Source of the DNA: Bacillota bacterium
GTDB taxonomy: Bacteria > Bacillota > Clostridia > Tissierellales > MES13
Assembly: GCA_009711785.1 (NCBI GenBank)
Contig: VENA01000026.1
Coordinates: 1 to 64,000 of the forward strand
Length of the DNA: 64,000 bases
Direction of reading: 5' to 3'
Shown: positions 47,678 to 56,828 of the stretch, one piece after another
Layout of the letters: each line of letters starts with the position of its first letter
Numbering within the stretch: position 1 is the stretch's first letter
The notes under the pieces: generated by a model
What the model saw: only the letters and a program-made list of their open reading frames with translations
The model's database searches: none
Told to the model about the DNA's origin: nothing
Position numbers and translations under genes: made by a program

Positions 47678-47724
47678 AATGTACCCCCTTAACTACCACT
47701 TAGGAAAAAACAATTTATTAAATC

Positions 47725-48567
47725 CTAATTCATATTTAATCCAAATACCTTTGAGCCAAGCTTTTTCTTCATAGTATTTTCTAATTCTATTACATCTTCA
47801 GATACTGAAGTTTTTGGTAATATATCTAATATACTAAACTGAAAATTTCTATATCTTTCACTATCCTCATTTATAATTTCAGTTAATATTTTATTATTTC
47901 CATGTTTTGTTTTCACATATGTTTTCCATCTTCCCCAGATTCCTTCTTCTCCATAGGCAGATCCTATATATTGCTTACCATCTTTTTTATCTAATATTAA
48001 ATATACTCCATATACACTTGATAGAGCCATTTTCCATTGCCTATTTGGTATTGGGTTATTTATAATCCTTTCTAATTCTTCAAATGATAATATAACATTT
48101 TGATATCCTGGAAATCCCTTTACAAAGCCTTTAGGTAATATTTCAACAACTCTCTTTTCTAAAATCCTTTGATGCCATGATAATACTCCACTTCCCCAAT
48201 CTATTACTAATCTTTTTTCTAAGTCTTTTAATATATCTACTTCCTCAAAACTATACTTATATATGGAGTCATCACTCCAATTTTCATATTCCTTAATAAA
48301 ATTAATTTGTTTTGGTAATTTATCTATTTTTTTAACATCCCTTACTTTATAAACCCCATGAAGTATTGAATTAGTTCCTTCTGTGGCTATAAAAGTTAAA
48401 ATATAATCACAGTTTTTAAAAACATCACTCTTTTGAACAGACTGATACATTTCAAAATCACCATTGTTTATAAGTCTTTCTATATATTTTCTTTTTACAG
48501 TATGTCTAACTATTTTAATATTATATTTATCTAAGCCCCTCATTTTAATTATCTCTTTTAAAAGCAT
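47725..48567 (-). CDS. GIY-YIG nuclease-family protein
   Basis: 280 residues from the ATG at 48565-48567 (GGGGG 6 bases upstream). Residues 1-180 form an unassigned N-terminal part with IDWGSGVLSWHQR. The C-terminal 95 residues hold a GIY-YIG domain: VYGVYLILDKKDGKQYIGSA and then GIWGRWKTYVKT, with the two Tyr of the first strand, the YIG strand and the Arg of the helix; a Glu in the last helix (VIELENTMKKKLGS) completes the site. Such proteins with a long N-terminal part are found next to restriction and phage-defence genes; the target here is unknown. It follows the Phd/DUF1413 gene by 150 bases. Confidence 0.75.
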   Translation of the reverse strand: MLLKEIIKMRGLDKYNIKIVRHTVKRKYIERLINNGDFEMYQSVQKSDVFKNCDYILTFIATEGTNSILHGVYKVRDVKKIDKLPKQINFIKEYENWSDDSIYKYSFEEVDILKDLEKRLVIDWGSGVLSWHQRILEKRVVEILPKGFVKGFPGYQNVILSFEELERIINNPIPNRQWKMALSSVYGVYLILDKKDGKQYIGSAYGEEGIWGRWKTYVKTKHGNNKILTEIINEDSERYRNFQFSILDILPKTSVSEDVIELENTMKKKLGSKVFGLNMN

Positions 48568-48712
48568 ATTAACCCCCAAATATTAATTATTACTTTTATT
48601 ATACCTAAAAACTTTTCACTACTATTTAAATATTATAAAGAAAATGATAGATCTTAATACTACCTTTATTTATATTAGCATTAATATAACTGTTGCTTAT
48701 AATATTCTAAGT

Positions 48713-49750
48713 TTATATTTTCTTATAAACTTGACTATCGTTAATCTTATTATCAATTTCAATTATATTGTTTATTGTATTACTCCTAACTTTACTTACA
48801 AATTTCCTTCCTAATGATTTCTTTGTTTTATTGGGAATATAACTCCAATACTCACTTAGTATATCGTTAATTGTAAACTCAGTTTCTATTTTTAAATTAT
48901 CAATAGAGTCTATAAGACTTTTCATTAATTTAGATTCTAACCACTTTTCCAAAGATTTCCTGTGTTGGTTTTCTACCCATTGTGAACATAAAATATATTT
49001 TTTCCCTTTAACAGATATTACTTTTGAATAATATCGACTATAACCTTTCTCATCTCTTTTTTTCTTATCTAATTCAGATTTGTTATTAACTTCTTTTAAG
49101 ATAGGATAATTCATATTAAAAACTTCTTTAGAATAACTATCATCTTTTATTAATTTAATCTCTTCATCAGAAACAATATTGTTCTTAAGAAATTTTGTAA
49201 TTAAAATTCTAGCCATTTTTCCTATTTTCAGTTCATTTCGATATTGACTTATATCGAAGTCCTTAGAAAAATCTTCTGAAGTTTTCTTAAGTTCATTTTC
49301 AAGTATTTTTTTTGCTGTATTTAAAGTATCTTCGTCTAACCTAGAAGACTTAAGGATATTTTTCAGTGCATCAATCTCTAAACCTTTTTTAAATATTTTT
49401 CTCGCACTTGAAGATCTGCTTCTTCTTGAGTTAATAGTAAAACTATCTGGTAATTTATTTTCTGGGTTATTATCTTCTTCAAAAATATAAAAATACTCTA
49501 CAAATATAGTCTTTCCAATTTTATTAAGGAGTTTTTCTAAACTTTCATTATTTTTGTCCTCGGTTTCATCAATTCTTTCTTTACTTTTTCCAATTAAACT
49601 TTCATAATGTTCCATAGTCATAAGAACATGTGATGGTTTATTATTGCTAAATACAAATAATTTTTCTTCTTTTTTCACTCTATCCCATACATTTTCTAAA
49701 TCCCTTTGTAATTCTGACTGACTTACAATCTTCTCAATATCAATTTTCAT
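48713..49750 (-). CDS. Phd/YefM-type antitoxin domain fused to a DUF1413-like C-terminus
   Basis: 345 residues. Residues 1-55 match the Phd/YefM antitoxin N-terminal fold (SQSELQRDLENVWDRVKKEE, FVFSNNKPSHVLMTMEHYESL). The central 200 residues are unassigned but include ARKIFKKGLEI and KYILCSQWVENQHRKSLEKW. The C-terminal 65 residues (FTINDILSEYWSYI, TKKSLGRKFVSKV) look like DUF1413, a short DNA-binding-like domain. No toxin gene is adjacent; a GIY-YIG protein gene follows. An antitoxin fused to such a long tail is unusual. The upstream 400 bases (49751-50154) show no gene or motif I can support. Confidence 0.6.
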   Translation of the reverse strand: MKIDIEKIVSQSELQRDLENVWDRVKKEEKLFVFSNNKPSHVLMTMEHYESLIGKSKERIDETEDKNNESLEKLLNKIGKTIFVEYFYIFEEDNNPENKLPDSFTINSRRSRSSSARKIFKKGLEIDALKNILKSSRLDEDTLNTAKKILENELKKTSEDFSKDFDISQYRNELKIGKMARILITKFLKNNIVSDEEIKLIKDDSYSKEVFNMNYPILKEVNNKSELDKKKRDEKGYSRYYSKVISVKGKKYILCSQWVENQHRKSLEKWLESKLMKSLIDSIDNLKIETEFTINDILSEYWSYIPNKTKKSLGRKFVSKVRSNTINNIIEIDNKINDSQVYKKI

Positions 49751-50102
49751 TATTTTTTACCCCCTGCTATTTTATTCTATAAGAATACAATAACATCTTT
49801 TCACTCTTTTGTAAACCCCTAAACAAAATATTTTACCCCTTTTTCGAACGATACATTTTACTTATATCCCTTTATCTAAACTAAATATTTTATAATTTAA
49901 TCTCTAAAGTGAGTGCCATGATTTTTGATTAAACACCATTATTTAAATTTAATCTCTTTTATTAGTCAAAACTATCATTTTGTTTTTTGTAATGGGGTAA
50001 ACATTGAAGATGCATGAAAAATTTTAAAAATAGATTTCAACACTTTAAACACTAAAGGTTTGAGTATTACAATAATAAGATTAATTAATTAAAAGACAAT
50101 AT

Positions 50103-50137
50103 AAAAAGAATAAGGAATATTTTTCATCCTTATTCTT
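50103..50137 (-). terminator. Terminator of the 38-residue gene
   Basis: Perfect 11-bp stem AAGAATAAGGA / TCCTTATTCTT with a 10-base loop, followed by TTTTTAT on the minus strand. Confidence 0.8.
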
Positions 50138-50154
50138 CAAAATTGTTTTTTGTT

Positions 50155-50271
50155 TCAGTCTTTTTTATCTATATCGTAATCTCCATTTTTAAAACTTACA
50201 AGAACTGGTATAGATGCAATTAAACATTGTGATAATAAATCACGACCTAATTTTTTAAAATTTTTATCCAT
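50155..50271 (-). CDS. Very small hypothetical protein
   Basis: 38 residues from the ATG at 50269-50271, which has GGAG 8 bases upstream. It reads MDKNFKKLGRDLL, then a hydrophobic stretch (CLIASIPVLVSF) and an acidic tail. A strong terminator lies 18 bases after the stop. A longer frame to 50346 exists but starts inside a hydrophobic run without a ribosome binding site. It could be a small membrane peptide or a type I toxin-like peptide; nothing supports one over the other. It is divergent from the XRE gene. Confidence 0.45.
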   Translation of the reverse strand: MDKNFKKLGRDLLSQCLIASIPVLVSFKNGDYDIDKKD

Positions 50272-50384
50272 ACTATCAACTCCATTTATTTTTATTTGTA
50301 ACTTAATTACATTATAAATTATAATTAGAAGTAAGATAAGTGGCAAATTGCCTACTTTATTAAATTAAAGGGAGGGAATGGATA

Positions 50385-50915
50385 ATGAAAATTAATTCAA
50401 TTAAGAAAAGAAAGCGAAATATCTTTAAAATAATTAATGAAAAAAATAATAATTTTTCCTTATATACAGCCCAAACAAGCAAAATATGGTTTAAGCCATG
50501 GTCATGGCTTAATAAAATCAAGGAAAAATCATTAGAAGAATTATTAGAAATTAAAAGTAATCCATACGAATTAAAGCATTATTTGCGTTTAATCAAGTAA
50601 TACTTTAATTTAACTTATAGCGAGTTAAGTGATTATTCTAACTTTAAAGAGTCAATTATAAAAGATGTTTTTAGTGGTCGAAGAAATCCTAATAGAAAAT
50701 TGATTATTGGATTATGTTTTGCCTTTGAACTAAATATCGTCGAAAGTAATTTACTTTTAAAAACAGCCGGATATAATGAATTATATCCTAGAAAAAAAGA
50801 TGAAATTATAATATTGAAATGTATAGAAAAAGGAAACAATGTTTATGAAACTAATAATATATTAAAGAAATACAATCTTGATGAAATCGGCAATTTAGGC
50901 ATAAAAAAGAAATAG
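50385..50915 (+). pseudogene. XRE-like HTH protein with internal nonsense codon
   Basis: GGGAGGG upstream of the ATG at 50385 gives 71 codons to a TAA at 50598-50600; the same frame goes on for another 104 codons to 50913. The first part has KSLEELLEIKSNPYELKHYL; after the stop comes LTYSELSDYSNFKESIIKDV, then SGRRNPNRKLIIGLCFAFEL and LLKTAGYNELYPR, a helix-turn-helix type that is common in Clostridia. The stop lies at the start of the HTH, probably from a Lys or Gln codon, so it is inactive as DNA-binding protein unless the second part restarts. Confidence 0.7.
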
Positions 50916-51083
50916 GTGTCTTAAAGTTTTATTCTTACTGACTTTTTGAGATTAAAAGTATAAAATAAATAAGAATATATAATATTAAGTAATTATTACA
51001 CATATGGTAATAAATTAAAGGATAAGGTTGAATTTTATACATAGGGACTCTATTACTTATGAAGCACCTGAAGGTTTGTAGAC

Positions 51084-51137
51084 ACTAAAAGTTAATGTCC
51101 CATTATCTTGGATATTAACTTTTAGTATTCCTTTTTA
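51084..51137 (+). terminator. Terminator downstream of the XRE-like pseudogene
   Basis: 13-bp perfect stem ACTAAAAGTTAAT / ATTAACTTTTAGT followed by ATTCCTTTTT on the plus strand. Confidence 0.7.
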
Positions 51138-51189
51138 GTACAGCACAAAGACGATGAAAAAAATCATCCCGATCTTATTCATTTAATAT

Positions 51190-51745
51190 TTATTCAACGA
51201 CTTTGCCAGTAAATTCATTGTTCTGTTTTTTTAAGTTAATCACTAATCCATTATTATCAAAAGTTATATAAGAAGATCCATATCGCCACTTTTTGTTGTT
51301 ATTTGGTGATATTTTATCCGGTGACCCTAATGCTTTTAATATCTCTTCCTTTGTTGAACCTATTCCAATTGGTTTTACATTATTTTCTGCTTTATACATT
51401 CCATTATCCAATACACCATTAGGATTATCCCATCCATTTAAGAAAACCACAAGAATCGCTTCCCCAATAGCCCTTCCATTCCCAAATTTTATACCTAATA
51501 TATCCCTACTACTACACTACCTAATAAGATCCACAGAAGCCTTAATACTTTAAAGAACAGCTTCTTTACCAAAAACAGTACCATTAGATTATCATAGCCT
51601 TTTTCTGATAAAATGCTTCTTATAGTTTTTATATGGTTATCGTTTTGTTTAATAGGATTTCTAAACTTCTATTGTTTTGATCTTCCTCGTTCTGAATTTA
51701 AGCTCTGTGGCCATAACTTATGGTTCTTATCTCCAAATATGTTGA
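51190..51745 (-). pseudogene. Second NERD-protein copy, heavily deleted
   Basis: The last 80 codons (KEEILKALGSPDKISPNNNKKW and NEFTGKVVE) are almost the same as the end of the gene at 35890-37497. Before that the frame jumps: one repeat is followed directly by the membrane part (GNGRAIGEAILVVFLNGWDN), and further pieces of the NERD domain (region 51530-51745) follow with deletions and frameshifts. At least two large deletions have removed repeats, membrane helices and most of the linker. The 265 bases 51746-52010 show no further gene. Confidence 0.8.
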
Positions 51746-52010
51746 TTTATATTTAAAACTTCTAACACTTCTTCATTTATAACTGTGACTTCCCCTTTTA
51801 TTTTTTTGAATTCTACTATTAGATTTCTCTTCCACTTAATCTTACTTATATTTACTTCTTAAATACTTTGTACTTAATTCCTCTATTAATCCCATACAAG
51901 ACCTATTTTATATCTACTACTTTATACTCTGTTGATTAAACGTTTATTATTATTAATCAAATTAGTTACTTAGTTTTTAATATCTAAACTTATATGTATA
52001 TTATAATGAA

Positions 52011-52048
52011 TAAAAAAAGTCACAACTAGCACTATGCTAATCATGACT
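52011..52048 (-). terminator. Terminator of the 52.1-52.9 kb gene pair
   Basis: AGTCA ... TAGCA-TAG-TGCTA ... TGACT forms a stem with one internal loop, followed by TTTTTTTA on the minus strand. Confidence 0.7.
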
Positions 52049-52124
52049 TCATAATTCTTTCTTATTATATTACATGCTTTTTTTATAATATTCATGTAAA
52101 TAGTATTTCTACATATTTTCTATG

Positions 52125-52589
52125 CTAATAGGATTCAACTTTATTGTTAATTAATTGAACTGTTTTATATAAGACACCTTCAATATATTGGAAACTACTT
52201 TCTTTTCCTTTTTGGGTATTATGTAAAGATTTATTTTCATATACATGTGAATTAAGAATGTCTCTAACTTCCTCAAGACCTGAAATCACTTCTTTACATT
52301 CCTTAGGGGATTGTAATAAAATATTAGTAATTATATTTAACCATTCTTGATATTTTTGTTTTTCTCTATCCGTAACTCGTGATGTCTCTTTTGCTAACAT
52401 AAATTTATAAACTTCACCATGTAAGTTATTCAAACTTTTTTTTAGTCTTCCAAGTTCTATTGCAGTTTTCTTAGTATTTATCTCTTCTAAGTATTCTTTC
52501 GCACTTTTTGAGCCTTTTATACTCTTAATAGCAGCAAACACTGACACTACTGCCCCTATTATACCTAATACTAAATTAGCCTTCTCCAT
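52125..52589 (-). CDS. Hypothetical membrane-anchored protein
   Basis: 154 residues. Residues 4-25 (NLVLGIIGAVVSVFAAIKSI) form one N-terminal membrane helix; the rest is cytoplasmic-looking, helical and charged, without recognisable motif. It shares one base with the gene upstream (stop TAATG overlap), so both are made together. A terminator follows 75 bases after its stop. Similar small anchored helical proteins are common beside phage-defence and toxin genes, but no family can be named. Confidence 0.5.
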   Translation of the reverse strand: MEKANLVLGIIGAVVSVFAAIKSIKGSKSAKEYLEEINTKKTAIELGRLKKSLNNLHGEVYKFMLAKETSRVTDREKQKYQEWLNIITNILLQSPKECKEVISGLEEVRDILNSHVYENKSLHNTQKGKESSFQYIEGVLYKTVQLINNKVESY

Positions 52590-52954
52590 TACTCTATTCC
52601 CTTATATTTAGGCATATCACCATATAGTTTGTCAAATACTTCTTCCCATCTTCTTTCCTTTTTAAATGCTCTAGTTAGGTATTCGCAAAAATGATAGTTT
52701 CCTCTTATATGATCAACTATGTCATATATCCTTTGCTCAAATTCACCATGTGAAATACTATCCTCATCAGCTCTTATAGCTCTTCTATACTCCTCCATAA
52801 GGTCCATAATTTCATTATATTGATCTCTAGTTATATTATATTCAAATAATATTCTATCAACTTCTGTATTGTTAAACAATAGTTCCTGTCTAAATTCTAT
52901 GAAGTCTAATCTTTCATTAAGCTCCATATCTTTTGAATCGAATCTTTTTACCAC
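52589..52954 (-). CDS. Hypothetical acidic helical protein
   Basis: 121 residues, highly charged, no membrane segment. The N-terminal half MELNERLDFIEFRQELLFNN and ITRDQYNEIMDLMEEYRRAI looks like a paired-helix domain; no known catalytic motif. AAGGAGGTTAAGTATTGTG precedes the start, which may be ATG at 52952-52954 or the GTG just before. First gene of a two-gene operon with the anchored protein, which starts on its last base. Confidence 0.5.
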   Translation of the reverse strand: MVKRFDSKDMELNERLDFIEFRQELLFNNTEVDRILFEYNITRDQYNEIMDLMEEYRRAIRADEDSISHGEFEQRIYDIVDHIRGNYHFCEYLTRAFKKERRWEEVFDKLYGDMPKYKGIE

Positions 52955-53170
52955 AATACTTAACCTCCTTTATTTTTACTTGTATTCCTTTATTACCCAA
53001 AAAAAATGTTTAGAAAACACCTTCTCATATAATTCTTTAGCTATCAATTTAATATCAACCTTCTTCTATTGCTTATTAAGGATTAAAAATTAGTCCCTTA
53101 GTACGTTTATTTTATATTTAAAGAAATCTGTACTGTTTCTCACTTAATCCAATTTTCAGTGATTAAATTT

Positions 53171-53217
53171 TCATATGTGAGATTAAATAGGTTATTGGGA
53201 AACCTTTCTCACATTTG
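53171..53217 (-). terminator. Possible terminator of the polysaccharide cluster
   Basis: ATGTGAGA ... TCTCACAT with an inner AAGGTT/AACCT stem lies on the stop codon of the VanZ-like gene; the T-run is weak. Confidence 0.35.
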
Positions 53218-53694
53218 AATATAAAACTTAATAATAACCTTCCTCTTTATCCTACTAACTATCAAATACATACCTATCCCAAATATACTTCCAGCACTAT
53301 CTATAAATACATCCCTAATTTGCCCTCCCCTGCCTGGAACAAATAACTGATGTATTTCATCACTAAAAGCATACATAATACATATTACTAAGGCTAATAT
53401 AATTCCTTTTAACCCATATATATCACTTTGAATAACAGCATTTAATACTAATACTCCCAGTACTAAATAAGTAAAAAAGTGAGCATTTTTCCTTATGATA
53501 TGATTAAAACTATCCACATCAAGCCCTGATTTAGGAGTAACTTTTTCCACAGTTTCCACAACAACCTTAGTTACTCCTTTACTAAGGTTATCTGACTCTT
53601 CTGCAACTTGACTTGACATATGAAAAATGAGTAGCATCCAAAGAAGAACTACTACCCATGAAACAAGTACACTTTGTTTTTTAAATCTATACAT
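53209..53694 (-). CDS. VanZ-like membrane protein
   Basis: 161 residues, four membrane segments. Characteristic VanZ-family motifs: HMSSQ near residue 25, SFNHIIRKNAHFFTYLVLGVL near 65, and FSDEIHQLFVPGRGGQIRDV with the Glu-x2-Gln and Arg-x2-Asp pattern, then DSAGSIFG. The family name comes from a teicoplanin-resistance gene, but most members, including those in sugar clusters, have unknown envelope roles. It starts 8 bases after galU ends and is the last gene of the cluster. A fragment of a second copy is at 37718-37945. Confidence 0.85.
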   Translation of the reverse strand: MYRFKKQSVLVSWVVVLLWMLLIFHMSSQVAEESDNLSKGVTKVVVETVEKVTPKSGLDVDSFNHIIRKNAHFFTYLVLGVLVLNAVIQSDIYGLKGIILALVICIMYAFSDEIHQLFVPGRGGQIRDVFIDSAGSIFGIGMYLIVSRIKRKVIIKFYIQM

Positions 53695-53702
53695 ATAATA
53701 AT

Positions 53703-54617
53703 TTATTCCTCTCTACTAGCTGCTACTTCATCAAAATTATTATCCTTTGTTTCCTTATCTAATGTCTTTTTTAAATACTTAATAAATCCTTCTTTTAAAT
53801 CATCTCTTTTTAATGCAAAATCAACTGTCGCTTCTAAAAATCCTAGTTTGTTTCCTACATCATATCTTCTTCCTTCAAAGTTATAAGCATACATTACTTC
53901 TTTACTTGCTAATTCTTTTAAAGCATCTGTTAATTGTATCTCTCCACCTTTACCAGGTTTAGTATGTTCTAATATTTCAAATATAGCTGGATTTATTATA
54001 TATCTACCTAGTATAGCTACATTAGTAGGTGCTTTATCTATATCAGGTTTTTCTACTAATCCATCTACTTTATATACTCTTTTTTCTATATGTTTACCAT
54101 CTACTATACCATATTTATTTACATCTTCTTTAGCCACTTCCTGTACTCCTAATATAGATGTCTTATATTCATCATAGGCTTCCATCATCTGCTTAAGACA
54201 TGGCTTTTCATTATCAACTACATCATCACCTAATAATACTGCAAAGGGTTCATCACCTATAAAGCTTTTAGCACAATGGATTGCATGTCCTAATCCTTTA
54301 GGTTCTTTTTGACGGATATAGTGGATGTTAACCATATCAGATATCTTTTTTACTTGTTCTAATAAATCATTCTTTCCTTTTTCCTCTAATGCTAGTTCTA
54401 ACTCTACTGATTTATCAAAATGGTCTTCTATCGATTTTTTGTTACGACCAGTTATTATTAATATTTCTTCTATACCAGACTCGATAGCTTCTTCAATAAT
54501 ATATTGTAGTGTTGGCTTGTCTACTATAGGTAACATTTCTTTAGGTTGTGCCTTTGTAGCTGGTAAAAACCTTGTACCTAAGCCTGCGGCTGGAATAATA
54601 GCTTTTTTTACTTTCAT
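53703..54617 (-). CDS. galU: UTP--glucose-1-phosphate uridylyltransferase, second copy
   Basis: 304 residues, with the same motifs as the galU at 13834-14718 ([44 protein letters not shown]), and roughly 85% identical by eye; the C-terminal 20 residues differ. GGGGGAC lies 9 bases upstream of the ATG. It supplies UDP-glucose to galE and ugd, which lie just upstream in the same cluster. Having a second galU inside the cluster suggests a dedicated supply under the control of the cluster. Confidence 0.95.
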   Translation of the reverse strand: MKVKKAIIPAAGLGTRFLPATKAQPKEMLPIVDKPTLQYIIEEAIESGIEEILIITGRNKKSIEDHFDKSVELELALEEKGKNDLLEQVKKISDMVNIHYIRQKEPKGLGHAIHCAKSFIGDEPFAVLLGDDVVDNEKPCLKQMMEAYDEYKTSILGVQEVAKEDVNKYGIVDGKHIEKRVYKVDGLVEKPDIDKAPTNVAILGRYIINPAIFEILEHTKPGKGGEIQLTDALKELASKEVMYAYNFEGRRYDVGNKLGFLEATVDFALKRDDLKEGFIKYLKKTLDKETKDNNFDEVAASREE

Positions 54618-54637
54618 TTGTGTGTCCCCCTATAAAT

Positions 54638-55624
54638 CTATTCTTTATATCCCTTTGGATTATTACTATGCCAATTCCATGCATCAGCAATGATTTTTTC
54701 TAATGAATCATATTGTGGTTTCCAATTTAACACTTCTTTAGCTTTCTCAGACGAAGCTATTAAAGTTGCTGGATCTCCTGCCCTTCTTTCTTCTACTTCA
54801 GCAGGTATAGGATGTCCTGTAACCTTTCTAGCAGTTTCTATAACTTCCTTTACAGAATATCCATTTCCATTGCCTAGATTAAAGATATTACTATCATTAT
54901 CTTTTCTTAAATATTCTAGCGCTAAATAATGAGCTGATGCTAAATCCATTACATGAATATAATCTCTTACGCATGTACCATCCTTAGTTGGATAATCATC
55001 ACCAAACATATATATTTTATCTCTTTTTTCTAATGGTACTTGTAAAATTAGTGGTATTAAATGAGTTTCAGGATTATGGGCTTCTCCAATTGTTCCACTT
55101 TCATGTGCCCCTGCAGCATTAAAATATCTAAGTGAGACATATTTAATCCCATATGCTTTATCAAACCACTTCATCATTTTTTCCATAGCTAATTTTGTTT
55201 CTCCATATGTATTAGTTGGAATAGTTTCATTATCTTCAAGTATAGGAATGTTTTTAGGTTCACCATATGTAGCTGCTGTTGAAGAAAATACTATTTTTTC
55301 TATATTGTTTTTCTTCATTACGTCAAGTAAGCACATCATTCCATATACGTTATTATGGTAATACTCATAAGGTTCTTCCATACTTTCTCCAACTAATGAA
55401 TTAGCTGCAAAATGAATAACAGCTTCTATATTATGTTTTTTAAATACCTTATCTAACTCTTCTTTATCTCTTATATCTATTTGATAGAATTTATCTATCT
55501 GGACAGCTTCTTTATAACCACTTTGCAAACTATCAACTACTATTACATCTTCATCTTTCTCTGTTATATACTTAACTGTATGAGATCCAATATATCCTGC
55601 TCCACCAGTTATTAATATTGACAT
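54638..55624 (-). CDS. galE: UDP-glucose 4-epimerase, second copy
   Basis: 328 residues. SILITGGAGYIGSHTVKY, SSTAATYGEP, TYGETKLAMEKM (catalytic Tyr-x3-Lys) and RYFNAAGAHESG are all present. AGGGAGG precedes the ATG. It makes UDP-galactose for the surface polysaccharide, while the other copy at 38006-38986 lies beside the galactose-use genes. It is 20 bases upstream of galU and 36 bases downstream of ugd. Confidence 0.95.
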   Translation of the reverse strand: MSILITGGAGYIGSHTVKYITEKDEDVIVVDSLQSGYKEAVQIDKFYQIDIRDKEELDKVFKKHNIEAVIHFAANSLVGESMEEPYEYYHNNVYGMMCLLDVMKKNNIEKIVFSSTAATYGEPKNIPILEDNETIPTNTYGETKLAMEKMMKWFDKAYGIKYVSLRYFNAAGAHESGTIGEAHNPETHLIPLILQVPLEKRDKIYMFGDDYPTKDGTCVRDYIHVMDLASAHYLALEYLRKDNDSNIFNLGNGNGYSVKEVIETARKVTGHPIPAEVEERRAGDPATLIASSEKAKEVLNWKPQYDSLEKIIADAWNWHSNNPKGYKE

Positions 55625-55660
55625 TATTTCCCTCCTTTGTTGTAAAGTTAATTAAAATAA

Positions 55661-56827
55661 TTAATCTCTATTATATAAATCCCTTGTATACACTTTGTCT
55701 TCTACATCCTCTAACTTTTTACTCATTCTGTTAGCTAATATGACATCTGAAACTTCTTTAAATTCATCTAAATCTCTTATTACCTTTGAATTATAAAACT
55801 CATCTTCTTGTAGTGCTGGTTCATATACTACTACTTCTATTCCCTTTCCCTTAATTCTTTTCATCACACCTTGTATTGATGATTGTCTAAAGTTATCTGA
55901 ATCTGTTTTCATTGTTAATCTAAATACCCCTACAATTTTAGGATTCTTTTTAATTATAACATCAGCTATATGATCTTTTCTTGTTCTGTTAGCATCTACT
56001 ATTGCTCCAATTATATTGTTAGGCACGTCTTCATAATTGGCTTTTAACTGTTTAGTATCTTTAGGTAAGCAATATCCACCATATCCGAATGAAGGATTAT
56101 TATAATGATTACCTATTCTAGGATCGAGTCCTACTCCTTCTATAATCTGTCTAGTATCTAATCCTCTCACTTCTGCATAAGTATCTAACTCATTAAAGTA
56201 TGCAACTCTCATTGCTAAATATGTATTTGCAAATAATTTAATAGCCTCTGCCTCAGTAGAATCTGTAAATAATACTGGAATATCTTCTTTAATTGCACCC
56301 TCAATTAAAAGATTCGCAAATTTTTCTGCTCTCTCAGACTTTTCTCCAACTATTATTCTTGAAGGATATAAGTTATCGTATAAAGCTTGTCCTTCCCTTA
56401 AGAATTCAGGTGAGAAGATAATATTCTCAGTATCGAACATTCTTTTTACTCTTTTTGTGTATCCAACTGGTACTGTAGATTTAATTATCATTACAGCATC
56501 TGGATTTATTGAAAGAACATTTGCGATTACAGCTTCAACTGTCCTTGTGTTAAAATAGTTCTTTTCAGGATCATAATTAGTTGGTGTAGAAATAATTACA
56601 TATTCAGCATCTTTATAAGCTTCAAAATTATCAGTAGTTGATCTTAAGTTAAGTTCCTTAGTTGCTAAATATTCTTGAATCTCAACATCGATAATTGGAG
56701 ATTTTTTATTGTTAATCATCTCGACTTTCTCTTTAATTATGTCGAGCGCTATGACCTCATTGTGCTGGGCTAAAAGTATGGCATTAGACAAGCCAACATA
56801 ACCTGTTCCAGCTATTGTTATTTTCAA
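55661..56827 (-). CDS. ugd: UDP-glucose 6-dehydrogenase
   Basis: 388 residues from the TTG at 56825-56827, which has AAGGTG 6 bases upstream and gives the usual [12 protein letters not shown] start; a GTG three codons earlier is inside the ribosome binding site. Motifs: NAD-binding [36 protein letters not shown] and the catalytic Cys in [14 protein letters not shown]. The short C-terminal domain ([19 protein letters not shown]) fits the 390-residue class. It oxidises UDP-glucose to UDP-glucuronate. It starts 1 base after the wecB pseudogene ends, and galE follows. Confidence 0.9.
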   Translation of the reverse strand: MKITIAGTGYVGLSNAILLAQHNEVIALDIIKEKVEMINNKKSPIIDVEIQEYLATKELNLRSTTDNFEAYKDAEYVIISTPTNYDPEKNYFNTRTVEAVIANVLSINPDAVMIIKSTVPVGYTKRVKRMFDTENIIFSPEFLREGQALYDNLYPSRIIVGEKSERAEKFANLLIEGAIKEDIPVLFTDSTEAEAIKLFANTYLAMRVAYFNELDTYAEVRGLDTRQIIEGVGLDPRIGNHYNNPSFGYGGYCLPKDTKQLKANYEDVPNNIIGAIVDANRTRKDHIADVIIKKNPKIVGVFRLTMKTDSDNFRQSSIQGVMKRIKGKGIEVVVYEPALQEDEFYNSKVIRDLDEFKEVSDVILANRMSKKLEDVEDKVYTRDLYNRD

Positions 56828-56828
56828 A

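Noticed and set aside
54325..54693. 122-codon plus-strand frame opposite galU
   Set aside because: Antisense to a well-conserved enzyme gene and across the galU-galE junction; composition is that of a shadow.
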